A stretch of 64,000 nucleotides of DNA from Periplaneta americana (GCF_040183065.1 NC_091117.1:97304001-97368000), one strand, 5' to 3'; counted from the first letter of the stretch, positions 51,347 to 62,618 are shown. Notes: generated by a model from the sequence alone, not told the origin. Program-made: numbers and translations.

Positions 51347-53695
51347 ATGTCACAAGATAACACAAATGAAGGAACAGCACGTTGTCTAATTTGCAGAAAA
51401 TTATGTAAATCCAATGCAGGAATAAATATACATATGGGTAAAGCCCATCCAGAAGAGAGAAGAAAAAAACTGGCACATAGGGGTACTACAGCATTTTCTC
51501 ATTCATCATATTTTAATATTCTGATTATCCAGATGCCTATACAGCCTGAAATGTAGTATCATCTATTGGATCTATAATCTCATTTGTAGGTGTATTAATA
51601 TTTATTTTCAAGCAATATTTTACCCAACAAAAACATTACTGACACCTCAGCTACATATCAACAGAGTTTTCAAAAACCCCTCGAAACAACAAATCGAAAT
51701 TCTGTAGTAGTTAACAATCAGGATCCTGTTCAAGTTTTCCAACAGAGTGAAGATGTAATTTCTTACACAGAAAATACACAAAGTGATCATATAAGTTTTC
51801 ATCCAATGAAAGAATGGGAAGAAAAGCTATGCCACATCCAGTCTGTAGGAACGAGTGAAGATTTTGAAGCTCTAATGGAAGATGTTAGGCATTTTTTTCA
51901 CACAGCAAATGACTGAATTGCCAGGATCCCAACACCCAGCTGTGAAGCATTATCAAGCTCGTAAAGTAAGTAAAATTAACAGTAAATATAATTATAAAAC
52001 AACATCCAATCCACAAAAGAAATCTAAGAGGCAGCGAATGGAAAATGGGAAAAAATATGAGTGTGAACTAACCCAGTATCAATTTTACAATCAAAGACGT
52101 AAATTAGCAAGAAAAGTTTTACATAATTTAAATCACAAAGCTACGTGTAAAATCTCGAGACGTCTGATAGCAACATTTTGAACATGTTTTTAGTACTATA
52201 AATAATAGCTTCCCTCTTTTTGATGAGGATGAAGATTCTATACAATTTTCTGAAGATACAGTGATTACTGAGGGTGATATTCATAAAGCGTTATTTGGTA
52301 TTAAAGTTGACACTTCTCCTGGACCAGATAGAATAACAGTACGCGTTTTAAGGCATCTCAAAGCTACCAAATTTCTTACACTGCTTGCAAACACTATGCT
52401 TCATTTTAATCATGTTCCAAAATTCATGAAATTAGCGCATACAATTTTAATACATAAAGGAGATGATGTGAACGATTTAAAACATTGGAGGCCAATTACT
52501 ATTTACTCCGTCATTCGAAGAGTCATTGAAAGAGCTCTTGACATTAAGCTTCGATCTTATATTGTATTAAATGCTCATCAGAGAGGTTTTATTAATGTAG
52601 CCTACCTGGAACTCATATCAATGCATCTTTAATAAATGGCTGTCTTCAGTCATCTAAGCTTAATAAGAAGGACTGTTGTGTCGTGTTTCTGGACGTGTCT
52701 AAAGCCTTTGATTCTGTTGGCCATAAACATATTCTTAGAGGCCTTAAATCATCTGGCGTTCCACAAAACCTGTTCAGACTTATTGGTTCCTTATTAACTA
52801 ATAATACAATTCAAATAGAAACTAACCACACAAAAACCAAGCCAATAAGCGTAAAACGAGGTGTTGCTCAAGGATCTCCATTGTCTCCAATAATTTTCAA
52901 TTTGGCACTGAATTGCGTTCTTGAAAATTTAACAGATCATGAAATTAGCAAACAATATGGTTTTACACTTTCCAATGATTTTCAAAACCTAAGTGCTTTC
53001 GCATTTGCTGATGATTTGGCTCTCGTTGGAAAAGTTGGAAAGTCAGCAACAGCTCTCATTGATATGGCTGAAAGTAAATAGATGAACTAGGTCTTGAAAT
53101 TAACACTATTAAAAGCAAGTGTATAATTCTCGAAAGAGGTATTTTAACTAAATGAGCCCTCATTTCATTTCATGGATCAGGTATACATAGTACTGATGAT
53201 AAATCTGAAACAATTCGATATTTGGGAGTTGATTTTCGCGACAAAATATACTTAGATAAAAAGAAAATTGTAATAAATTTAACACGCGATCTTAACAATC
53301 TTACACAAACTGAAGCCTGATCAGAAATTGAAGATTGTGAATGAATATATATGGCCTGGGCTCATCTATCCTTTGCAATGTGCTCCACTTGATTAGCTCC
53401 CTGACAGCTTCCTTAAAGATCTAGATAAAGTAATTAGAAGTGCTGTCAAAGAAATTATATGTCGTCCTGATGATAGGCCTACACCTAATGACATGCTATA
53501 TTCTTCTAAAAAAGTACGTGGCCTAGGACATATTAAGGCTAAATGGGAAGCTAATATTCAGCATTTTAACATCTGTAAGCGACTCTCACAAGTCAGTGAT
53601 GATCATCTCCTTCTTGTCAGGAGTCTTGAAGAGGAGAAGAAAACTGCTCTCAAGCGCCTGAAAATTTCTGAAGCCAGCATAACACCTCGAACTAC
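51347..53695 (+). pseudogene. R2-like LINE: zinc finger plus reverse transcriptase, lacking its nuclease
   Basis: Starts at ATG 51347 with a C2H2 finger (CLIC ... HMGKAH), as in R2-group proteins. Then 51882-52181 (KYECELTQYQFYNQRRKLAR), RT fingers 52261-52632 (GPDRITVRVLRHL, HTILIHKGDDVNDLKHWRPI), palm 52683-53081 with motif A FLDVSKAFDSVGHKHI, motif B GVAQGSPLSPIIFNLALN and motif C FADDLALVG intact, and the C-terminal stretch 53400-53690 (VIRSAVKEIICRP, NDMLYSSKKVRGLGHIKAKW). Frames shift several times and stops occur. The restriction-like endonuclease that should follow is absent: the sequence runs into (TA)n at 53699. It does not sit in 28S rDNA, so the R2 name is by similarity only. Confidence 0.8.

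Positions 53696-53698
<3 letters not shown>

Positions 53699-53756
<58 letters not shown>
53699..53756. repeat. (TA)n microsatellite, left flank of the Helitron-like element
   Basis: Nearly perfect TA tract, followed by ACTAATAATAAATCTG. Confidence 0.96.
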
Positions 53757-53757
<1 letters not shown>

Positions 53758-55431
53758 TAATAATAAATCTGTAGCCAAAATTTTTCTGGTAATTTTCGAT
53801 TTTCTAAAAATAATTGGTGTTAACATGTATAATTAACCATCCTGAAACCGAAAATCGCTTTTTTTTTTTTTTTTTAATTTTTGTTTGTATGTCTGTCTGT
53901 CTATCTGTATGTTTGTTACCTTTTCACGCGATAATGTCTGAACGGATTTCGATGAAAATTGGAATATAAATTAAGTTCGTTGTAACTTAGATTTTAGGCT
54001 ATATGGCATTCAAAATACATTATTTAAAAGGGAGGTTATAAGGGGGCCTGAATTAAATAAATCGAAATATCTCGCTTATTATTGATTTTTGTGAAAAATG
54101 TTACATAACAAAAGTTTCTTTAAAAATGATTTCTGATAAGTTTTATTCTTTGAAAAATTTTGATAGGACTGATATTTAATGAGGTAAATCAGTTTTAAAA
54201 TTAAAATAACTGCCATCTAAGGTGGTGTATTGAAATAAAAAACAAATGACTTCGTCTATAAGGGCCTTGGACACAACAATCGAAAGCTATGAAAGATAGC
54301 CTACAGAGAATGTTTCTGTGTTTGTACGAAGTAATATAGGAAGCTAAATTAACCGAATTGTCGGTTAAGGCGCTTGCCTGCCGGTCTGAAGTTGCGTTCG
54401 GGCGCAGGTTCGATCCCCGCTTGGGCTGATTACCTGGTTGGGTTTTTTCCGAGGTTTTCCCCAACCAACCGTAATGTGAATGCAAGGTAATCTATGGCGA
54501 ATCCTCGGCCTCATTTCGCCAAATATCATCTCGGTTTCACCGATCTCATCGACGCTAAATAACCTAGTAGTTGATACAGCGTCGTTAAATAACCAACTAA
54601 AATTTAAAAAAAAAATGTATAATTAATTATTATTTCATCATTGGAAAGTGTATTTTCTCTGGATGGACATAATGCTATAATGTTATTACAGTAACTTGTG
54701 AGTGAATTGAGGACAGGTAAGATTAAAATAGGTTCTTATGCACAGAAAATTTGATAGGTTATTCTGTATATTCATTTCCTGTATTTCTTAAAATAATGTT
54801 TATGAACATATTCATTTTTATCTCAGAGAATTAACGAACAACGAGAGTGTATTGATTTAGTATGCAGTAATAGTACGTTAGCTTAGCAATCCATTATTTT
54901 ATAATTCAAATTTTAACTATGCTCAATTGAATCGTGTTAAAATACATAAAATATATATGCAATAAATGCAATGCAAAAAAATTGGATAATGACCCAAGCA
55001 GATTATGTTGCGCTGTTGTAAAAGCTGTTCCTCCTGAGATTCAAGAGCTCCCATAACAAATTAAAAACTTTCTAATTCGAGTACATCCGTTATCAACACA
55101 CTTTTTACGTAATATAATATAATATAATATAATATAAACATAATAATAAATCTGTAGCCAAAATTTTTCTGTTAATTTTCGCTTTTCCAAAAATAATTGG
55201 TAATAACAATTAATAAAATGTTAAAGGAATTGTCATTGCACCAAATGAGTGGTCTCTGGATCAAAATGATCACATTTTAATATTTTAAATACAATTTAAA
55301 TTAAGTAACATATTAAACGATTTATCCTTCTATCAAACACGAATGTTTCCTGGATCAAACGTCCTATTTTAATTATGTAATTACTTTATATTTATTTCTA
55401 ACGGGTGCAGCGGAGCGCACGGGTACGGCTA
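53757..55431 (+). mobile_element. Helitron/Helentron-like non-autonomous element(s)
   Basis: Left boundary ACTAATAATAAATCTGTAGCC after (TA)n; interior with TTTGTATGTCTGTCTGTC, CACGCGATAATGTCTGAACG and GATTTCGATGAAAATTGG, a region widespread in arthropod Helentron-associated elements; right boundary CACGGGTACGGCTAGT preceded by a small GTGC...GCAC hairpin, then (TA)n again. The start word AATAAATCTGTAGCCAAAAT recurs at 55145, so a second, shorter copy lies at about 55138-55431. No Rep/helicase gene. A SINE interrupts it at 54342-54616. Assignment from recalled end structure; internal boundaries approximate. Confidence 0.65.
54342..54616 (+). repeat. tRNA-derived SINE, S2-like body with a distinct head
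   Basis: Head TTGTCGGTTAAGGCGCTTGC (A-box region) and GCAGGTTCGATCCCCGCTTG (B-box), then TTACCTGGTTGGGTTTTTTC...CCCCAACC, CTCGGCCTCATTTCGCC, CGCTAAATAACCTAGTAG and an A-rich tail. The body parallels S2; the head does not. Confidence 0.88.

Positions 55432-55489
<58 letters not shown>
55432..55489. repeat. (TA)n microsatellite, right flank of the Helitron-like element
   Basis: Nearly perfect TA tract immediately after CTAGT. Confidence 0.96.
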
Positions 55490-55490
<1 letters not shown>

Positions 55491-55508
55491 TAATATGAAT
55501 AAATATAG

Positions 55509-55761
55509 TCCACACCTGTGGACTAACGGTCAGCGCGTCTGGCCGCGAAACCAGGTGACCCGGGTTCGAATCCCGGTTGGGGCAAGTTACCTGGTTGAGG
55601 TTTTTTCCGGGATTTTCCCTCAACCCAATACGAGCAAATGCTGGGTAACTTTCGGTGCTGGACCCCGGACTCATTTCACCGGCATTATCACCTTCATTTC
55701 ATTCAGATGCTAAATAACCTAGATGTTGATACAGCGTCGTAAAATAACCCAATAAAATAAA
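55509..55761 (+). repeat. tRNA-derived SINE, family S2
   Basis: Full S2 layout: CACCTGTGGACTAACGGTCA, CCGGGTTCGAATCCCGGTTG, TTACCTGGTTGAGG...CCCTCAACCCAATACGAGCA, GGACCCCGGACTCATTTCAC, tail AATAAAATAAAAAATAAATA. A possible 10 bp duplication AATAAATATA flanks it. Confidence 0.93.
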
Positions 55762-55771
55762 AAATAAATAT

Positions 55772-56038
55772 AACGAAATAGGAAAATGGTAAAAGGACCG
55801 AAAAAGGAAAGGAATAGTGATAGTAGGAGGAACAAGAATAGCTGCATAATCATATCGCACATAAAGCGATTACGCGTATGACCAAATCCTCATTTATTTA
55901 CTTAACCCTTAAATTAGCAAAACTTCATTTCTCACATTAGTTTATTAAACCGTGTCGGACTGTAAAGAAAACAACTACCGCAATGTCCATATTTTATGTT
56001 GTACAATATTATAGTACTATGAAATTTTAATTTTCCTA

Positions 56039-56074
<36 letters not shown>

Positions 56075-56599
56075 CTATTAAAATTATGGTCTATAACCTG
56101 TTATATCCTATTGGATACCGGTACTTTACGAATTTGAGGATTACCGGTAAGTAAATCTTTTGTGATAGGCACTATAAAATGACAGAAAAACGGAAACTAG
56201 TATTTCAGATTTTTTAAGCTGTATGGACCCTTCCCTTAGATTATGTATGTTTTCTAAATAAAAGCGCAATTACCATTTAAATTACGTGTTTTCGATTATC
56301 CCTATTTTTAGTTTTCTCGTTACTGTACCAAGCTCCAATGGTTCTACATTATTTTGACAGATGACGCATGTATTCTGTATTATACGTGAAACGGTAAATT
56401 ATTTGTTCACAGATGGCAGGTTAATGCTTAAGTCTGTTTCTCAAATCTGTATCTCTTTACTTTTAATTAAACAATTGTTACGAATGAAAATTTAATAAAA
56501 TAACTTAAGTTAGAATATTACATTATTTGTTTCAGTCTTGTCAAACACATTTTTACAACGTATAAATATTGTTAATATTAGTTACTATCTCAAGATGGC
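55772..56599. other. upstream intergenic stretch
   Basis: A T34 homopolymer lies at 56041-56074. 55813-55850 (AGTGATAGTAGGAGGAACAA) resembles a scrap of the A/B/D RTE family. Otherwise nothing recognised upstream of the formin-like gene. Confidence 0.5.
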
Positions 56600-56866
56600 A
56601 AAAGAATCGCGATGTTGCAAGAACTCGTATCGCGTCTCTTCGCTTAGTCGACCGAATGTTGTTTCACGTTTTATATCGATACGCAGAGGCGTGGAGTACG
56701 CATGCGTTTGTGATCATTTGGAATATGTGCCCTGTGGGAGTTTGAAAAAGATGGTGATAAAGTGACGGTGTATGTACATGATGGAGGGCGAGGAACCTGT
56801 TGCTGGTTTGTGTAATAGTGTGCAGTGAATATAATTTTTATGTGCATTGTGTTATTTGTGGAAACA
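56600..56866 (+). promoter_or_regulatory. probable promoter/5' leader of the formin-like gene
   Basis: Locally richer in CpG than the surroundings (two TCGCG words before 56645). It contains TATCGATA at 56674-56681, the DRE motif bound by DREF in fly housekeeping promoters. The transcription start was not located. An upstream ORF of 16 codons starts at the ATGATGGAGGGC near 56778 and ends at TGA 56826-56828, which could dampen translation of the main ORF. Splicing of further 5' exons into this one cannot be excluded. Confidence 0.4.
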
Positions 56867-57010
56867 ATGGGTAGTTCACATAGTACGAAAAGTGAGTCTC
56901 CCTCTTTGGAGGGTACTACTGCGAAGGCAAACAATGTTCGGTCCAGCATTCGTACGAAACAGCCGATGCCCGATGCAAATGAGCTGGAAAGAAGGTTTAC
57001 GAAAGTTTTG
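56867..57010 (+). CDS. Frl: formin-like protein (FMNL/Frl), first coding exon
   Basis: 48 codons from ATG 56867 to Leu48, ended by a splice donor (TTTTG then GTGAGC at 57011). The start fits: Kozak-like AACAATGG and MGSSHS, an N-myristoylation signal (Gly2, Ser6), as FMNL proteins have. An in-frame ATG at 56840 has a poor context. The second half, KQPMPDANELERRFTKVL, is the conserved lead-in to the formin GTPase-binding domain; in relatives it continues ASMDLPP after a phase-0 junction, exactly where this exon stops. Formin-like proteins nucleate and elongate actin filaments downstream of Rac/Cdc42 at the plasma membrane. The remaining exons (GBD, FH1, FH2, DAD) lie outside the window. Unlike everything around it, the exon has no stops or repeats. 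Identification rests on recalled family sequence. Confidence 0.85.
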
Positions 57011-57916
57011 GTGAGCATGAATTAATATAAGTTTAAAGTACTTTATTGTATATGATAAGACAAATTGCATGTACACAAACAACGCGTGGTTGTCTAGCGC
57101 TAGAGATTTTGGTAGCATGTGTCACTTCATAGCGCTCTAATTATGAATTGTTAATTTGCAACTTTGTAAATTAAGTAATGAGATGGTGATTAAGATATGT
57201 GATTTGATATATTTCACTATATGACATATTTTTTAAGTTCGTGTAGTTTCAGTATTTGTTTTGAAAGAGCGCCGTTCAAAGAATATATTCTCATTGTCTC
57301 TTGATTGTTGTGGTTGATTACTTTTGAGGTTACCATTATAAATCTCATCTCTGTCGTCACTCCATTGGGTCAGCTCTGTAATCACAATTGCACTATCGCT
57401 ATAGAAAATATTTATTGGAGTTTGTAATATTTAGATTAATTTTAATTAACACTTGACATGTTGCAGTGGCACTTCGAACTTGTTTTGTTACATATAGTTT
57501 CGGTTGTCAAATGGAACCGCTTTCGTTAAACTCTATTTCGGGGCATAATTATAAACTTATGCAGATATAGAGAAAAAGACAGGCTTGTACAAAATTATTT
57601 GCATATTGTTATATTTTCATTGTCATATTTCTGAATGAAGTTTGAGAACTATTACGCTAGATTAAATAGAAGCCAATAAATAATCCTTGTTATTAGTTTT
57701 GACATTTCAAAGTTTACTTCATGATAGGTTGTGTTATATGGTACCGTCTTGGGATTCCCCTGTCTTGTTGGTATGATGTATTTATGAAGGTGCTTTGGCG
57801 TTTTCCTTTCGTATATTAACTTATCGAGAACAGCGATTGAAAACGATTGATATACCGGTAATAAAAGTGCATATTTAAATTATCCGAACTTGAATTTGGG
57901 TATTAAGGAACATAAT

Positions 57917-57969
57917 TATAGGGTGCGCTTCCGAACAGAAGCGCGCCCCTATCATCATATGCCATCATA
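57917..57969. repeat. small GC-rich hairpin between 10 bp direct repeats
   Basis: Stem AGGGTGCGCTTC (57920-57931) with GAAGCGCGCCC (57938-57948), six-base loop. The 53 bp segment is bracketed by GGAACATAAT at 57907-57916 and 57970-57979, like a target duplication. Origin unknown. Confidence 0.65.
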
Positions 57970-58027
57970 GGAACATAATGCTATTACCTACTATAAATGT
58001 TGAAAATCGATCCATGACCTGTTATCT

Positions 58028-58130
58028 AAGATAAGGTGACCAGACGTCCCGATTTGGCCGGGACAGTTCCGGTTTTCAGAGTCACGTCCCTCTGTTCCAC
58101 CAGGTTCGGCCGGGACGCTTGGATGTTCCA
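58028..58130. repeat. repeat with GGGACAG motifs (hAT-end-like)
   Basis: GGTGACCAGACGTCCCGATT and GGCCGGGACAGTTCC resemble terminal sequence of some hAT elements; a related word (TTCCGGGACAGTTCCG) lies at 59112-59127. No matched terminus or target duplication was found. Confidence 0.35.
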
Positions 58131-58181
58131 GTTTTCCAAAATTAAATGAAATAACCAATGATTTGAGATTGTAAATGAAGT

Positions 58182-58347
58182 CGACCCGGTTGGCGAGTTG
58201 GTATAGCGCAGGCCTTCTATGCCCAGGTTCATGATAGTAGATTTACTGGCATGTAAAAGAACTCCTGCGGGACAAAATTCCGGCACATCCGGCGACCCTG
58301 ATATAACCTCTGCAGTTGTGAGCGTCGTTAAATAAAACATAACATTT
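58182..58347 (+). repeat. tRNA-derived SINE, family S1, internally deleted
   Basis: Head GGTTGGCGAGTTGGTATAGC, then a jump from the tRNA-like part (CCCAGGTTCATG) straight to the body GATTTACTGGCATGTAAAAG and AACTCCTGCGGGACAAAATT, tail AAATAAAACATAACATT. About 60 bp between B-box and body are missing relative to 6709-6935. Confidence 0.88.
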
Positions 58348-60664
58348 GTAAATGAAATTGTTTAACTTTTAATACTCGTGAATAGTTATGAGTATTGGCA
58401 GAGTTAGGACGGTAGTGTTAGGTTAAGTTGTGGTGAAAAAATTCGTGTAGTGACGTACGATTATAAATGGGCGTCATAAAAGAATACATAGGCCTATCTC
58501 ACGAAACAGTATTTCTCACGTTTCATCAAGTAAACCCAGTTACAAAAATGAGTTGCTAGTAAAAATTCCTAGCATGTTAGGTATGCCAGTCTTGCATTTA
58601 ATAGTAAAACATGACATTGTGGAATCAGTATTACAATCATAACTCATAAAATAATTTGCGTTTTCATGGCTCTTAAATTTTATTAATGCCCCCGTAAGTG
58701 CAGAATCATAGAGGAAGCAAGAAGCAGTTCTGCGTGTGGAATAGTATTTGTACCTGATCGGCAACATTACCGAGAGGGGGTTCTTGCGTATAGTAGTTAC
58801 CTATTTGGTCCCAACTTCGACTCTGAGAAAGATGTTCTTACGGTCATCGTAGAATGTTTATTTTTATGAGATGCGAATATATTTTTTTCTTTTATAAAAT
58901 CCGTCTTTTGTTATGGCAGTAATATATGAATGACATTTATGCAACGTATGTGGATTTTTATTTTTGTAATATTACTTAACGACAATTCTACTGGCATACT
59001 CGCAAGTTGGAGATGCAGATCTACCGGTATGTACTATGTTTAGATTTATTTATTTATAACATATATATAAAAAGCACTACATGAAAGTACCCCAAAAGAG
59101 CAAAGCTCGTGTTCCGGGACAGTTCCGTTTTGATAGAAAGACTTGAAAATGACATATAATAATTTTACATTGTTCACAAATACACCTTTTTTTTCTGAAT
59201 TAAAATTTAAGATTCTGATTACACAGATTATACATACCGGTAATTCACAAAAATAGAAATCTCTACTGTTTCTAAAATAAAATTTAAAATGATTGCACTA
59301 AGATCACATTCTTAAGAAGCGTAGATAGAAACAGACATAAATATACATATTTTGTAGACAAAAAATTTAAGAAAAAAGGTCACATAAAGATGATAATAAT
59401 AAAGTTGTAGTAAAAAAGTTATAGTATAGTATATAGTTATAGTAAAAATATAGTAATAATAGTACTAGTAATAACTGATTGAAAAAAGAGACGATGTTGA
59501 GATTGGTGATGGATTAATATTAACTTATTAGTAGTAGTATAATTAGTACGGGTCATGTTGATATAGTAACAAAGATAAGATAGAAAAATATACTTAGGAT
59601 AGAAATAAACTTGTTTTACAATAGGGCCTACATGGTACATATAAAACAGGGAAGTTTGTTTCTTATAGTTTAAGAGTTATCATGAATTTGAAGAATTGGG
59701 CAAAAACGGTCACGATTCGTTTTTTTTTTTTTTGTACTTTTCCTGTCATGACGTTCACTTTTTAAAATAATAACATACGGATATTTTATTCTGCAAAAGT
59801 TAATTTTTATGGCATTAGCCTATTTCAAAGGTTAACATTGTGTAGATTTACTCTAAGAAGAGCAAGAATATATTCATACATAGGCTACTGCACAACTAAC
59901 ATTAATAGGTTCGATTCCCGAAAGATTATCTGAAAATTGCCTTGGACAAAGGTGCTGTAGAACTAGTTACAGTATATTTGCAAACTCAAGAGAATGGAAA
60001 CAAAAAGATAGGCTATCATTTAAATAGGAAAATAAAATAAGTTTTTTTCCCTAGAAAATTAGCATTAGGCCTAGTTCTTTCTTTGTTCTTAGTACTTCGT
60101 CATTGTTCTGCAATCGTCACCGACTGTTCACAGGCTACTGTGACATGCTTAAACATTGAAATACATTGATATGCATGCTAGCTTTGTTCTTACTTCAAAC
60201 ACATTGAACTGTGACTCTGCTGTCTGAATCTCTTGTTTTTCTTAACTTGCTATGAGAACAATAACTTTTGTTGGTGAAATTAATGACAAAATTCGCTTAT
60301 GTCACAGATTTCTGTCAGGTCAGAAATCGAGAAATTAATATGAAGTACCATAGAACCTAGTTTTTCATTCCAGATCATGCCACATACACAAATTATGAAT
60401 TGATGTAAGACAAATAAATGTAGGAAGTGTTTTACTTGCCCTGATCTTAAATGGGAGATATTTTAAATGTACAAAATACGTCTAATCAACAACTTAAGTA
60501 TTGGTTAACTTTTTTTTTTACCATGTTGGACCTAATTAAAAGTTTTAAATGTCTACGTAATCTATACATTGTATTCTAGAATACATACACTAACCTATTG
60601 TTGCGATAAATTTATTTTATAAGGACATTAAAGCATGTTTTACTTCAATAATATACATAAGGCC

Positions 60665-60706
60665 TATACCCAAATTTTCCCAATGCATGGGGTAAATTGG
60701 GTATAG
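60665..60706. repeat. short inverted repeat
   Basis: TATACCCAAATTTTCCC (60665-60681) is nearly complementary to GGGTAAATTGGGTATA (60690-60705). It resembles two short transposon termini back to back, like the pogo-type palindromes at 37.3 and 38.95 kb. Confidence 0.6.
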
Positions 60707-61456
60707 TTAAACTTAACAGTATTGCCTGCCTGGTATTATTATAAGAAGAGGCCAACATACTTTAAAATGCAATAGAATCATTTTAGAAGGTCACAGTGCT
60801 AATATAAAATACGGACTGGGAAATTTTATCATGGGAACAGGCTATGGATCTCTAAACTTAAACAAAGCTGTTTTTATACCGAAATTATCCCTGCCCACCT
60901 TACCAAAAAGATTGAGTATCTCTGGTACAGATCTACGTAGACCTACACAGAATGTTTTTCGTTCTTATGGAGTTGCACATGTAGCAGACTGTAAACATAT
61001 CGATCCCAGAGTGTGCTGAGTATTACTGGTGTAAATTTGGTTTCTCCGGTTTTTATAGGAACTATTAATTATTTCTGAAAGTGCATTGTGTTGCTTATGA
61101 AAACGTTGAATATCGATTAGGCACAACACGAGTTTGTGGGAATTGCGAATGGAATCAAAATTGTTGTTAGTACGAGTATTTATATGATGCGCTTGTCATT
61201 TGAATCTAGAATAGGAATACCCAATTTTGAATTTAAATAATACATTTTGCATCACGGCCATCTTTATAGTAAGCCGGTAGGAATATTTTCATACTTTTCT
61301 TTTGTTGCTCTCTTCAGTTTTATTTTTTCTCCCTGCCTCCATCCATCAGCATCACCACTAGGCCTACGTCAGGAGTTGGAAATCTTTCCTGTTTTAGCTT
61401 GCCATCTCTTAGTAAACGACCGTCATTAATTTGTTTAGGTATTAAGATAAAATATC

Positions 61457-61511
61457 CGCCGCCTTGGCTAGGTGGAAAGCGGTCCGTGGTTCGATAGCAT
61501 CAGGTGTGGTT

Positions 61512-61560
<49 letters not shown>
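61457..61560 (+). repeat. SINE-like fragment with long A tail
   Basis: A short tRNA-like stretch (CCTTGGCTAGGTGGAAAGC; GTGGTTCGATAGC) is followed by a run of about 45 A (61516-61560). A-box and B-box words are closer together than in a tRNA, so this is a deleted SINE head or a retroposed scrap. Confidence 0.5.
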
Positions 61561-61563
<3 letters not shown>

Positions 61564-61592
61564 CGCTATAAATTCAATTTTCATGACTATAG

Positions 61593-62520
61593 TGTAATAT
61601 ACTTACAACGGAGACCGTTTCAACCATTTAATTCAGTACATTTGAATACAACAACAAAACGAAACCATGACGACATTAAACATCATTGCATTACCTCCTA
61701 CATATATTACATTATCTCCCCCTTTTATAAAACAAAGTATTGTATTTACATTTTCATACAAATAAATCCGTTACAGTTTTATTCTCAACATGAATTCTCT
61801 GAGGAAACTCTTTGTCTTAACTGATTGATATGTCAAATTCAAATTTTATTTAATTCGGGAATAGAAACTGTAAATCGCAGTGAACCCAACATTTCTACTA
61901 TGATTGCTTTTTCCCCCCTAAGTGCATTCCGAAATTTAAAACGAGCCGAAAACACTGATTCCCTTGGAGTAAAATGTTTGTCAAAAAATGTAATAATTAA
62001 GTTCGTCGTAAGGTTTACATTCTGGACTGTCCGGTACTGTTAAATTTGATATTAATCTGTAACCTTTCTTGGATAATGGACTTAATAGTAGACTAATGTT
62101 CTCATTTTAGCATCATTAGTAATGTTGTTACCTCTGATTGAGGTTCTGGCTGATATGTACTGTAGATCTATCTATCAATCAGTACATTTCACTTGACTAT
62201 GTGTAACTTATCAGAGGAAAAGCAATTGTTTGTATACATCTGAAGTTTGATTAGTGTAATATGTAGCTTCGAAAAAAATTAATATACGTGCCTTAAATAC
62301 AATATTTTCCAATCATCAGTCTTAGGAGAAAATTCCTTCAAGATACCAATAAATCCAAGGTTATTTTTGTCCCTTCTATTTACAGTCATAAGAATATATC
62401 AAATTAATCCTCGTCGCCAAATGTAATATGATTTACAACGGAGACTGTTTCAACATTTAATTCAATACATTTTTTAATACAACAGCAAAACGAAATCATG
62501 ACATTAAACATCATTAATTC
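61593..62520 (-). mobile_element. short non-autonomous LTR element (TRIM-like), minus strand
   Basis: Two direct repeats (61593-61709 and 62422 to about 62520), about 85 percent alike over the first 85-90 bp, act as LTRs of about 117 bp with TGTAAT...ATTACA ends. On the minus strand the 5' LTR is followed directly by TGGCGACGAGGAT (62407-62419), which is complementary to the 3' end of tRNA-Ser(GCT) plus CCA and is therefore a primer-binding site. The 3' LTR is preceded by AAAAGGGGGAGATAA (61710-61724), a polypurine tract. The 0.7 kb interior has no recognisable gag or pol. The outer end of the 5' LTR is truncated or diverged. Confidence 0.7.
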
Positions 62521-62617
62521 ATTGGCTCTTATTAGACCTACAAAAGTAAGACTGATTACTCGTGTTTGTGTACCACTGAACCAAAGGTAAGTTATAGGCC
62601 TACAAAATGTTTGCACA

Positions 62618-62618
<1 letters not shown>

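Noticed and set aside
51347-53695. Insertion into ribosomal DNA, as for true R2
   Set aside because: Neither flank shows rRNA sequence; the 3' side is a (TA)n tract.
55813-55850. Fourth copy of the A/B/D RTE family
   Set aside because: Only about 40 bp of similarity (AGTGATAGTAGGAGGAACAA); too short to support an element call.
59900-59930. SINE near 59.9 kb (GGTTCGATTCCCG)
   Set aside because: Only a B-box-like word; no A-box, body or tail could be found.
60831-61019. Small gene of 62 codons in the formin intron
   Set aside because: No domain, no splice logic and no neighbouring open sequence; a chance frame is as likely.
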